Of a stretch of 64,000 bases of DNA, positions 1-10,359 are shown piece by piece (position 1 is the stretch's first letter; every line of letters begins with the position of its first letter). Source of the DNA: Trichodelitschia bisporula (taxonomy: Eukaryota; Ascomycota; Dothideomycetes; Phaeotrichales; Phaeotrichaceae); assembly GCA_010356995.1 (NCBI GenBank), contig ML996689.1, forward strand, positions 1,497,169-1,561,168, in the 5' to 3' direction. The notes beneath the pieces were generated by a model. The model searched no databases. It saw only the letters and a program-made list of their open reading frames with translations, and had not been told where the DNA came from. The position numbers were made by a program, and so were the translations under genes.

Positions 1-183
1 CGGCTTCGGGGCTCTTGTTCTTGTCTGTAGAAGTCAAATGAGACCGAGCACTTGAGAATCAGAGTCAAAAGTCATACCCGGGTGGTACATGAGGGCACCC
101 TTCCGGTAGGCTGACTTGAGCTGAGCCTCAGTCGCCTCAGGCGGAACGCCCAAGACGTCGTAGTACTTTGTATCTTTCACCAT
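1..183 (-). CDS. J-domain (Hsp40/DnaJ) co-chaperone, type I Ydj1/Mas5-like, N-terminal fragment
   Basis: Reading down from the ATG at 183, exon 1 (183-78) gives [20 protein letters not shown] and then a lysine- and arginine-rich helix ending in Tyr-His-Pro. A 53-nt intron (77-25, GTATGA..CTACAG) splits the Asp codon of the HPD signature. Exon 2 (24-1) continues DKNKSPEA and runs off the window. Helix I, helix II and the HPD tripeptide are those of a J-domain, which stimulates Hsp70 ATPase activity. The MVKDTKYYD opening resembles cytosolic type I Hsp40s (Ydj1/Mas5). The zinc-finger and C-terminal domains that would confirm the type lie outside the window, so the subtype is inference. Its promoter faces the FCY1 side. 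Confidence 0.85.
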
Positions 184-1346
184 AGCGAAGGCTGTGAATT
201 CGAAGGCCTGACACTGGAGATGAAGAGTCGCGCGGGAGCTGTGACTGGCTTCTGCGACGAGAGTCGAATATTTAAAGCTTCGGTGTCTGTGTGGATGTCA
301 GATTTGTAAGGTTCGAGAGGTTCGACCAGTCTCCAGAAGAGGAGCTGACGAGGCCAACTTTGATGATCAAGGAAAGGTGTGCTCGGCGGCGGAGAAAGAC
401 GTACCGTTGTTGCAGTAGATCAGGCTCACTGATGAAAGTGACTTGGAAAACTAGGTGGAGGTTTTCACAGCGACAGAGGTGGTGACGGTCGTAGCTGCCA
501 GGGAATAAATGCCAAAGGCTTTGCTGTTGGTGCTTGGAGTTGACTCTTGAGTTTAAAGCGGTGCGAGGCTCTTGGTTGAGCCACGGGGTCTCGCCTGCCG
601 CTGTAGAAAATCGGGACTCTTTCGCTGCGGTTCTAGCAAGTTCTGTCCCTCCGCAACCCCTCTAATCCCGGTAAAAACCCCCCCGAAAGGCCGTGAAATG
701 CTCAACTCTCTTTCAACCCTACTTGCACCTAATATCTACACCGGAAGCAATCTTGCCTGATTGTCCTTAGGACATGCGGATGAGACATCCTACGGTCGTT
801 TGAACGCAGCGGGGTTTGTTTGTTGACTGCATGCAAAAAACATTTCACCGCATTCCGCCCCATCGCTAATCCATCAGGCTCAACTGGCAGACCCTGTGGC
901 GGTGCTTGCGACCTTGCAGCGAATGCCTAGTGAGATACCCTTTTCAGGCAATCAGAGGGGCTCCTCCCGCCTAGTCGTGGCCGTCCTATCGCTATCTACC
1001 GAGCCTATTCTACTACGGTATCAGGCCTAATAATCGTAACTTGTGGGTCCCTGTGGCGCGGTGACTGGCGGCAACGACTTTACGGTAAGTTGCTTTCGCG
1101 GGCGGCCCTGTGCCCCATGAGAGTAGGCAACTACTTTACCTACCGAGAGGGACCCACAAGTTACGATTATTAGGCCTGATACCGTAGTAGCCTGGCAGTG
1201 GACAGACTTACCTAAGTCCGGCGTGGTTGGGGCCCAGTTTATCATATACTACGTATAGCCGGGTCTACGGAAGAGGAACAGGGAACAAATAATCTATCTT
1301 CACCACTCTTCTTGCCCCGTACAAGCTTTTTCTTCCATCTGAAACC
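184..1346. other. intergenic region between the J-domain gene and FCY1
   Basis: This stretch holds no ORF that looks coding. It contains the start-proximal promoter of the minus-strand J-domain gene, a MITE at 1013-1187 (separate entry) and about 160 bp between the MITE and the FCY1 start. No tRNA-like fold is evident. Confidence 0.6.
1013..1187. mobile_element. non-autonomous MITE, 40-bp perfect TIRs, TA target-site duplication
   Basis: Positions 1013-1052 (beginning CTACGGTATCAGGCCTAATA) are repeated exactly as the reverse complement at 1148-1187, giving 40-bp perfect terminal inverted repeats around about 95 bp of non-coding sequence. TA dinucleotides flank both ends (1011-1012 and 1188-1189), the target-site duplication typical of Tc1/mariner/pogo-class elements. 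There is no room for a transposase, so it must have been moved in trans. The perfect TIRs suggest fairly recent insertion. It lies 160 bp before the FCY1 start codon, in that gene's likely promoter. The superfamily assignment rests only on the TA duplication. Confidence 0.85.
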
Positions 1347-1964
1347 ATGACCAGTGATATTGGGTTCCAAGCTGCGCTCGAAGAGGCCCGTAAGGGCGCC
1401 GCCGAGGGTGGTGTACCCATCGGTGCCGCCCTGGTCTCTGCGGATGGTCGGATCCTCGGCCGGGGTCACAACATGCGCATTCAGAAGGGTAGTGCCATTA
1501 TTCACGTATGCCACCGTCCCAATGCTTCGAATCTACCAGATATTGCACTAGGGCGACAAATGGGCTGACGGCTAGTGTAGGCTGAAATATCGGCACTGGA
1601 TAATGCTGGCAGGCTACCGGCCTCCGAGTACAAGGGCGCCACTATGTACACCACCTTGTCGCCGTGCGATATGTGCACTGGTGCCTGCCTTCTTTATAAG
1701 GTCATGAGGGTTGTCATTGGGTAAGGTTCTTGGGCTTGACTCTGATTGATACTCACGCCAACAGCGAGAACAAGACCTTTGTTGGTGGCGAGGAGTACCT
1801 GAAATCACGGGGCGTCGAGCTTGAAGTACTAGACAACACCGAGTGCAAAGAGCTGATGGCTAAGTTCATTCGGGAGAAGCCTTCGGAGTGGTAAGTGCTT
1901 TCGTCTCATGACATCCTTCGGAACTGAGAAATGCCCCAGGAATGAGGACATTGGTGAACCTTGA
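1347..1964 (+). CDS. FCY1: cytosine deaminase, Fcy1-like
   Basis: Four exons (1347-1505, 1581-1720, 1765-1890, 1940-1964) join in frame to about 149 aa, close to the yeast enzyme. The first junction creates the zinc-ligand/proton-shuttle motif His-Ala-Glu (H53-A54-E55, IIHAEISALDNAGRLP), and the second zinc motif Pro-Cys-Asp-Met-Cys (C82, C85) follows. The protein ends EKPSEWNEDIGEP. The enzyme hydrolyses cytosine to uracil in the cytosolic pyrimidine salvage pathway; loss of it in fungi confers 5-fluorocytosine resistance. Introns are 75, 44 and 49 nt. It is convergent with HEM12, with 150 bp between the stop codons, and carries a MITE in its upstream region. Confidence 0.93.
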
Positions 1965-2114
1965 CCGCCCAACAATGAAACGCTGCCTCCTGCTTCGGAC
2001 TCGTCATTCCCTTGGTACCCAACTTCACAAACGTAAGGAGTACCCTTCCAGGAGAACGTTAGAGGCACATGTGGCAACATCTGTATTTACCAAAGGCATG
2101 CATTGTTACGTTTT

Positions 2115-3400
2115 TCAGGCTGAAGTGCACCGCTGGATCTCTGCAAAATAGTGCCTCAAGCTCTCTGGATCCACAAACGGCGTAATACCTGGCCATGTCA
2201 GTCCATAATCCAACAGGTATCCGAGTCCTTACCGTGGCCGAGATTGGCTATCCATCCCTGCTTCCCGTTCCCAAACCCACGAGCCATCTCTTCAACCACA
2301 GCCGTGATGGCAGCCTTGCCGCCGTAGAGGACACCGGGATCGGCGTTGCCCTGAACTGTCTTGCCATTGGCACGGGCGATCTGGTAGGCACGAGCTGGGT
2401 CATGCAGCCAGTCGAGGCCAATGACATCGTAGTTCGTCTTGCACAGGTCTTCAAGTGCATACCAGGCACCCTTCGCGAAGACAATCATCGGGACAACATC
2501 CTGCCCGAGCTCCTTCAGTCTCCGAGGCAGGTTATCGGCAATGTAGTTTAGATATGGGAGGGAAAATTCCTTGAAGGATGATGGGGAAAGCTCGCCGGCC
2601 CACGAGTCGAAGACCTGAACAAGCTGTTGTCGTTAGCAGTGCAGGGTAACGCGGGGTAGTGGAGGGGTTACCTGAGCTCCAGCAATAACCTGCTGCGCCA
2701 GGTAGTCCACACACAGCTCGGAAATTTTCTGCAGCAGATCCTTGCTTGCTTCGGGGTACTTGTATATCCACGTCTTGATCTCCTTGAAGATCTTGCTCCC
2801 ACCACCTTCGACCATGTAGCACATGAGTGTCCACGGGGCACCACAGAAGCCGATCAACGGCACTCTGCCCTGCAGCTTCTGCCTAGTCATGGTGATGGCC
2901 TTGTAGACGTAGTCCAGCTCCACCAAGACATCCACGTTCCGCTGCATGATCTCCTTGTACTGCGCGTCGTCCGGCGACCTCAATGGGTCAGGAAAGTGAG
3001 GGCCCTTCTTGTCCAACATTTCCACTGTCATCCCCATAGCCTGCGGTATGACAAGAATATCTGAGAAGATAATAGCGGCATCGACAAGGCCAGCGAACCG
3101 CTCAATGGGCTGCAGCGTCAAAGTGGAGGCAATCTCTGGTGTGCGGCAGACTTCAAAGAAGTCTCGGCCTCCTTTGGCTTCGTGGTACTCCGGAAGGTAT
3201 CTCCCGGCTGTATAAAGTAGTTAGAATAGGGACGACCTCCACAGCAAGGAAACTGGCCTTGTCGCATCACCCACGCCGGCGCCCGTTCCACCTTCTCGCC
3301 TGCAGTCATTAGAATACTGCAGCGGGGAAGACCGTGAGTTCCCACCTCGGGCGGCCCTCAAGATCAAGTCGTTCTTCATCGGCGCAAATTGAGCGGTCAT
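2115..3400 (-). CDS. HEM12: uroporphyrinogen decarboxylase
   Basis: Five exons (3400-3346, 3299-3258, 3207-2672, 2614-2233, 2188-2115) give about 362 aa, the family's usual length. The N-terminus reads [19 protein letters not shown] then [20 protein letters not shown], the invariant substrate-binding Arg-rich signature. [18 protein letters not shown] and FDSWAGEL follow, and the C-terminus is [17 protein letters not shown]. It decarboxylates the four acetate side chains of uroporphyrinogen III to coproporphyrinogen III in cytosolic haem synthesis. Intron 2 (3257-3208) has a GC donor, the only site that restores RQAGRY. An in-frame upstream ATG at 3457 exists, but the family start fits 3400. 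It shares a short divergent promoter with MSH1 (259 bp between the start codons). Confidence 0.95.
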
Positions 3401-3659
3401 GCTGGGCAGTTTGGAGTGGTTGATTTGGCGGGGTGGATGTTGAAGCTGAGACGACACCGGATTGCGGGACCGTCTAAGCTCATCTGAAATTCGAGCGCCG
3501 GCCCCGGCCGCTTACCCGATCGGGCCGACGTAGCGCACGGCTCGCTCTGTGGACGGAGCTAGCGCGAACCTGGATTCAGCCTTTCAAGCAGGGGCAGCCC
3601 AGACCCCGACATCAAACGCCATCGTGATCGATCGGAGGGCGCGTTGGTGGATCGCGGTG

Positions 3660-6600
3660 ATGAGGCTCCAGACGCGATTGTCAGAAGGAGTGCTTCAGCT
3701 TCGAAATATTCGTCCTTACTCTTGCCACTTCTGCACGACATCTATCAAAATTCGGACATTGTCAAAGCAACCGCTGGGGGCTCGGATATGGACGCGAGGA
3801 GCAAAGCGCCGGTCGACCATCGCTCTAAAAGATGTCCCCCAAGGAGCTTTGCCGAGAATCCCGATTGAGACGGAAACAAGCCGTGAGCCTGCGTATCCGA
3901 CTGTAATTCAGCAGGCTCGCAATAACATGCGAAAATTTTCCCACTGTGTGTTGCTCACTCGAGTCGGCGGGTTCTACGAGGTGAGCCAACACGCCGCAGC
4001 ATCGGCTATGCTAATGGAGGTTTGAGAAAGTTGTACTTTGAGCAGGCGGAGGAATATGCCCCTCTGCTAAACCTCAAAACTGGGTCGAAGAAGACTAGTG
4101 TTGGTGCCGTGCCGATGGTATGATCTTCGCGTATCAATACCGCATAGCTAATCTCAAGTAGGCTGGTTTCCCTTACTTTCAGCTTGACAGGTTCCTCAAA
4201 GTGCTTGTACATGACTTGAACAAGTATGTGGCCATCAGCGAGGAGTTTGCCAATGATCCATCCCAGATGCTCCAGTCCGGAGGACTGTTGTTCGACCGGC
4301 GTGTCACTCGCATTGTCACACCCGGCACGCTGATTGACGAGAAGTTCATGGATCCGTGGGAGAATAACTTCCTGTTGAGCATCCATGCCGACCCATCTGC
4401 TGTCCAGAGCCTTGAAATTTCTGAAAAGATGAATCCTGTTCCCCAAGCGGACATTGGCCTGTCGTGGGTAGACTTGTCCAGCGGCGATTTCTTCACGCAA
4501 AAGACGGATTTCGGCTCCTTCCTGTCAATTGTAGCGCGGATAAATCCAAGGGAGATTGTCGTCGACCGCGCTCTTGAGACATCAGAGTCGCCTTTGCTGA
4601 AAGCGTTGACAGACGAAAAGTACACGATCTCATTTCAGGACATTCTGGAATCGACGCCGGCCGAGAAATGGCATCAGTTTCTGGAGGACACCTCAATTGA
4701 CAATAGCGCCGCATCATTCTCCGAGTGCGAAGTCACTGCTGGTAATATCGTACTTCACTACGCCAATGTGCAATTGCAAGGCAGCAAAGTTGCACTGCAA
4801 GCTCCCATACAGCGTCAGGATAACGAGTTCATGATCATCGATAGGCACAGCTTACGGGCCTTGGAGATCCGGGAGACTTTGCGCGACGGGAACTTTGAGG
4901 GCAGTTTGCTTCACGCGGTACGGAGGACAGTGACGAAGAGCGGCACGAGACTGCTTGCCCAGCGCTTGAGTAGGTTCATTGCTTTTCTCAAATGACAACT
5001 CTAAGGGTCTCTAGCTGCACCTTCCATGGACCTGGATGAAATAAACCACCGACTCGATCTCGTCACGGAAATGATAGAGGCACCGGCGTTGCGGAATGAG
5101 ATTATTAGCCTCCTCCGAGCCACGTACGACTCGCTTCGCCTTGTTCAAAAGTTTGCATTTGGTCGCGGCGACACCGACGACTTGCTCGGTCTATCTAAGA
5201 CCGTTCAGATCACCAAACGGATAGCAGAGCTCCTGGAGGCTCATGCAGAATCCCATACAAGTTTGAAGTTGAGCGAGAGCAAAGGCAATGGCAAAGCCTC
5301 CATCCAGAAGCTACTCAGTCAGCTGAATTTTGACGGCCCACTTGCACTGTCTCAGCGCATTCTTGACGCGATAGATGAGGAAATGCTCTCTGAACAGCAC
5401 CGTATAGAAGATAGCCAGGCAGCACAGCTGGTAGAGCTCGCAGAAGACGTCCTCAGCGGCGCTGGAGAACCAGAGAAACTCAAGGGCGTCCCGAAAGGGG
5501 TCAAGTCTCAGCTCGTAGCGGGCGGGGCACGGAAGGAAACCGGGGCGCCCGAAGATATCTGGATCATGAAGCGAAGGTGCGTCTTGAAATCCTGCGTTTG
5601 CGAGCCGAACTTACCATCTACAGTGCCAGCAAGATTTTGCACGACCTCCATGACTCCCTCGACCAACTCCTGCAAGAAAAAGAAGAACTCACCACCACCT
5701 TCCGCGAAAAATCCAAAACCCCAGGCCTCACTCTCAAATGGACCCCCGGCCTAGGCCACATCTGCCACATCAAAGGCAAATGCCCCCAATCCGCCCTCGA
5801 CGCCCTCGGCGCAACAAAACGTGTCTCCTCCAGCCGCACAACCCAATCCTTCCACCTACCCGAATGGACCCGCCTCGGCACAAACATCGACGACGCAAAG
5901 CTGCGCATCCGCCGCGAAGAGCAACGCGTCTTCACCACGCTCCGCACCCTCGTAATCCGCGACCTGCCCACCCTCCGCCGCAACGCCTGCGTCCTCGACA
6001 GCCTCGACGTGGCCACCGCATTCGCCTCCCTCGCCGTGTCTAACGCCCTCACGCGGCCTATCCTTGACCACTCGGCCACTCACACCGTCCTCGGCGCCCG
6101 CCACCCCGTCGTCGAAGCCGGTCTCCGCGCCCGCGGTCTTACCTTCACGCCGAATGACTGTCTGGCTGGCCCGACCGCGCCAGCTCGCGTCCTCCTCATC
6201 ACGGGCCCGAATATGGGCGGCAAGAGCACGTTCCTGCGCCAGAACGCGCTGATCAGCATCCTTGCCCAAACGGGGTCGTACGTGCCAGCGCACCACGCGC
6301 GGCTCGGCCTCGTAGACCGGGTCTTCAGCCGCGTGGGCGCGGCAGACGATCTGTTCCGCGACCGCTCGACGTTCATGGTCGAGATGCTCGAGGCCGGGGC
6401 TATACTCCGGGGCGCGACGCGGCGGAGCTTCGTGATCATGGATGAAGTGGGGCGGGGCACGACGGCGGAAGAGGGCCTCGCCGTGGGTTTCGCGTGTTTG
6501 TGGCATCTGTGGGCGGTGAATCGGTGTCGAGGGCTGTTTGCGACGCATTTTCATCGTATTGCGGATTTGACGGTGGGGTGGGAGGGGGTGGGGAGGTTGT

Positions 6601-6859
6601 GCTCTGATGTGTTGGTTGAGGGGGATGGGGGGTTTGTGTATGTTCATAGGTTGAGGGAGGGGGTCAACCGGGAGAGCCATGCGCTGAAGGTGGCGCGGGT
6701 TGCGGGTGAGTTTGGCTTTTGGCGGCTTGAGGCATGGCTAATGGTTCAGGACTCCCTGACGAGGCGATTCGCGTTGCGGCGAGGCTCTTGGAGGATCTCA
6801 AGGCAGAAGGGCCATTGGCAGCAAGGGGCGAAGAGCGCAAGGCTGGTGAGCAAGGCTAG
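3660..6859 (+). CDS. MSH1: mitochondrial DNA mismatch repair protein MutS homologue 1
   Basis: Six exons (3660-3980, 4031-4117, 4162-4969, 5015-5576, 5624-6705, 6750-6859) give about 989 aa, similar to yeast Msh1. The basic N-terminus (about residues 1-55) is a likely mitochondrial presequence. The mismatch-binding domain I has RVGGFYELYF (the Phe-x-Glu mismatch wedge) and MAGFPYFQLDRFLKVLV. The C-terminal ATPase has Walker A GPNMGGKST (about residue 785), FSRVGAADDLFRDRSTFMVEM and Walker B VIMDEVGRGTT (about 863), then GLPDEAIRVAARLLEDL. The 47-nt intron 5577-5623 explains the apparent frame change and restores DIWIMKRSASKILHDLHDSLD. The enzyme acts in mitochondrial genome maintenance. Codon use shifts to very GC-rich third positions from about 5690. 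Walker A has Gly in place of the commoner Ala (GPNMAGKST). Confidence 0.95.
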
Positions 6860-9800
6860 CAACGTCCATCTCAGCAATCACAAACACGATATCTCCCGCG
6901 TGACAATCCATCTCCCTCAATCCTCTCCTTCCTATATCCCGCATTCCCATATTCTACGCCACGACGCAAGAATGGCGCTGTTTCTCAGCGGCGCATCTCA
7001 CCCCGGGCCCACCCCAGTGAGCCTGTGATGACGCAAGGATGGACGTCTCAAGATCCATCGGGCAGCTCGTATCTGAAGCAAAATGCCAGATGTTGTGCTA
7101 AGGGCGATATCAGATATATCACATGACCTGACCGTGACGATCGTTTCGTGAGTTGCAACAACCCTCACCAGCCGCATAGCAACGCAATCCCCATCGAGCG
7201 TCCTGCCTCAAGTTGCCAACGCAGTGTCTACCTACGCCAAGCCCTGCCAGCCAACCCCACGCCCCCCTCCCACTCCCAATCCGCTCGCGTGCACGCCTGC
7301 CCCATCGCGGCATCCCGACCGGACCGTTCGCGGGGGGGGGCGAGCGCAGCGAGCCGCAGTCCACAGGCCAGCCCACAACGCAGCCTGACACCTCAGGACG
7401 CGCAAAATCGCGCAGGGCGGTCGGCCCCGGATCCAGGACAGGCAGGTTAAATATCTTGGCACGATACAACGAGTGCCAAAGTGCGGTTTTCGAGGCGTTC
7501 TAATATCCGCACTTTCGCTGCGTCGCCGCGGCTGAAAGCACCCGAAGGCGCGACGGCAGAGGAGCGGCGATGTGTTTTTTTGTCCCTAGGCGGGTGTGGG
7601 CGTACTATGTGCGCCGTTGTGCGGTGTCCCCGTGACACGAAGGCGGTGGGGATCAGGGGATCAGGGAACCTACGGAGGTACTGCATAGGCGCGAGGCGTT
7701 GGGCGATGCGGCTTGGACACCGCTGCCAGTGCCCAAACATGCGCGATCTGGCGCCGCGGGCTTCCGGCGCTGCGGCGGCGGGGAGTGATAGCGAGGGGAT
7801 CGAGGAGTTGGGGCCCAAGGCGCCCGAAATCGGAATGAGAGCTCGGTGCGCTTTTGTGCGATTAGAGGGCGTGGTTAATGGGGGAGCCAAGACTTTATGC
7901 TGGGCTGAGGCGGAGGAGGGGCTCCGGGCGGCCGTTGGAGGATGCCGATGGCTGGACGGGCGGGCGTGGGGGCGGGCCGCTGAGGCTTTCTGGGGGCGTT
8001 GGTGGGTTTTTTGTCGGTGGTGGGGGTGGTGGGGGTGGGGGTGTGGTGGGTTGAGAGGGTGGCATGTCACTTGGGTATGGGGCATGGATTGGGCGATCGT
8101 GGTGGGATGGTTTTGCTTGATATCTGATGGGGACGCTATGCTGCTTTGGAGGGATTGAGATTGTTGCGGTATTGAGGCATTGAGTGTTGCTGGCTGTCAC
8201 GATGACGATGGTATGTAACTTCACGTGGACACCATGTGGTGGAGGAAGAGAGGAGAAGCGCGAGAGACGGAGACAAAGAACGGTTGTTCCGGTTACTCAA
8301 CATGTTCCAAAACAACGAACGCAATCACCACCTCTTTGAGACATTTCACCAACTTCATCTCCTTCAATTTTCTCTCCTTCAGCTTTGCTGTATCTCTGTC
8401 CTTCCCCAGACTCTCCCAGGCGGAGAATATTTTGACGCACGGCATCCGGAATGATTCTAGCTTTCGGACTCGGACAACGCAACATGTAAACGACAAACAG
8501 CGAAAGCTTCATCAACTCTTGTTTCTCGCTTCGGCCTGCCAATGAAATAAGGCGTCTGGACGTCACCCACGCAGGACGACGTGGGGATGGGATTGACTTG
8601 TAAGTCATCGAGTCGGTCGAATTGCCTAGAATATGGTCTTGTCGGTTTGCCTTCATTCTTGTCGCTTTCACTTCTCCGACTGCTATGGTGCTAGTTCCCT
8701 TTTCAGTCGTCATCCATTGACCCATCAGGACATTTCTACTCGCCGAGACCGGGGGAAGCAGACGCCTCATCTCACCGTCGTCATGCATCATTTGCTGCCC
8801 TTTTGGCTTTGCACCGCCAGTTGTGCACCCGGTCCTAGCCTCTCGCCCTCTCGCCTTTCCCCTCCATCTCCGCAAGGTATGCCTGTCATTGCCCGCTCAC
8901 ACATCCCGTCCCGCTCCCATTCATCCTTATCCTAATCGCTCCTCCACCACTCCCGCTCACACCGCAGCGCTTCTCGCGGTCCACAATGACTCCACATTCT
9001 GCATGTCCAAGAGTGCTTGCAGAGGCTTATCGCTCGCTCAAGCACCGAGGGCCGCAGACGCCACGGCAGCACAAAACAAAATGCCGGAACACATGGCCCG
9101 GCTTAGTTGCAAATTCGCTGATGACAAAGGCGATCAGTACGGCGGAGCATGGAGAGAGGAGAGAGAAAGAGTACAACGTTGAGAATGAGAGATTGGAGGG
9201 ATTGGAGAGATGGCCGAGGTGCCAGAGCAAGATGATGCGAGTAGCCGGCGAGGCAGACTGCACACACTGAGCGAGGAAGAGCTGTTCCCTCGTAGCTCGT
9301 GGTCCTATCCGATCCCCATCCCATGCTATCGCTGTGCTACTCGCTAGTCTTACAGTATTTTTCTCGTCCCTATCATGGGGTCGACTCTCTCGCACACCAC
9401 ACAGCCATTACCCAGCCATCGCCAGCAAGTCCCCAAGACGGGCGCCGTCAGATCAAATGGACAGCCCTGTCGGTGCCCTGCCTTGCCTGGCACTGCAAGC
9501 CCCCCAACCAGCAAGTCCTTAATCCTCCATAACCCAGGTTGTCGGTAAGTCGTATCTTCTCGTCTTACTCTTTCTTTCCAAGACAGTTGTTGTCTTCTTG
9601 TCTCTCACCTCGTGCCTCAATCTTATTTCCTCTCATCTATCCCTCCCCTCCACCAGCACCCCCCGCCACACTTCCATATACCCCGAGGTCCCTCATTCGC
9701 ACCTCCTCTTCCGTTTGCTAAGGTTTATCATATTCTTTTCATCTCCTCTCCCCGCCGAAAGAAGATTTGTCCCATTGTAGCCGCGGCTGGCTTTTACCGC

Positions 9801-10359
9801 AATATAGCCGACTGTCCCATCCCCCACAGTCCTCGACCTCCAAACCACCCCAAACCCAGCAACCCGGACACTCTTGAGCTCCCGCCCCCACCCCCGGCAA
9901 GCGGCAGACAAGGCCAAAGGTCAAAGCTTCAGCCCTCCCACTCAAAGTTGTTCCCATCCTATGCTGCATGCCCGGACTCGTCCCCGCGAACTGAACCCCG
10001 CCCCCCCGCGGACGAATCCTACTAGGGAAACCGGCTACATCCTCAACCGCCAGTCATGATTATGTGCTAGCAGCTTGCGCCGCCTACTGGAGTATTATGG
10101 CTGTTAACTGCTCGACTCTTTCTCGTCCTCGCCGACCGCCTTTGCGCCTGAATCGGGATTCTACGTATCTCGAAACTACTTTGGAGAGATCGCCTGCAGT
10201 GACATCAGTCGCCAACGCTGCACGAGCCATTTATTCTATCCACGCCGGCTTTTGAACAACCACACCACCCTTTTCCCCCAAAACATATCCAGCAAATCAA
10301 TACTAGATACACCTGTCGCGTGTAATGCACCATTTACGACGACGACCGTGCCGTCCGCC
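6860..10359. other. 3.5-kb gene-poor region between MSH1 and the rhodopsin-domain gene
   Basis: No ORF here has recognisable protein features. Overlapping ORFs on both strands at 7447-8158 come from GC-rich low-complexity sequence. A guanine-rich tract lies at 8022-8050 (separate entry). From about 9540 to 10330 the plus strand is pyrimidine-rich, as is common in long fungal promoters and 5' leaders, and probably belongs to the downstream plus-strand gene. Confidence 0.5.
8022..8050 (+). other. G-quadruplex-capable guanine tract
   Basis: The plus strand carries runs of 5, 5, 5 and 3 guanines separated by TGGT, T and TGTGGT. This satisfies the usual four-run G4 pattern with short loops. Function is unknown; it lies in the long intergenic region. 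Confidence 0.6.

Noticed and set aside
5490-5630. Apparent frameshift in MSH1
   Set aside because: A normal 47-nt GTGCGT..CTACAG intron at 5577-5623 joins the two frames and restores the conserved sequence.
7447-8158. ORFs of more than 200 codons on both strands
   Set aside because: They overlap each other in a GC-rich tract, have Trp/Gly- or Pro/His-biased composition and show no family features.
8297-8875. 192-codon minus-strand ORF
   Set aside because: No domain, signal or splice support, and an atypical composition; most likely chance.
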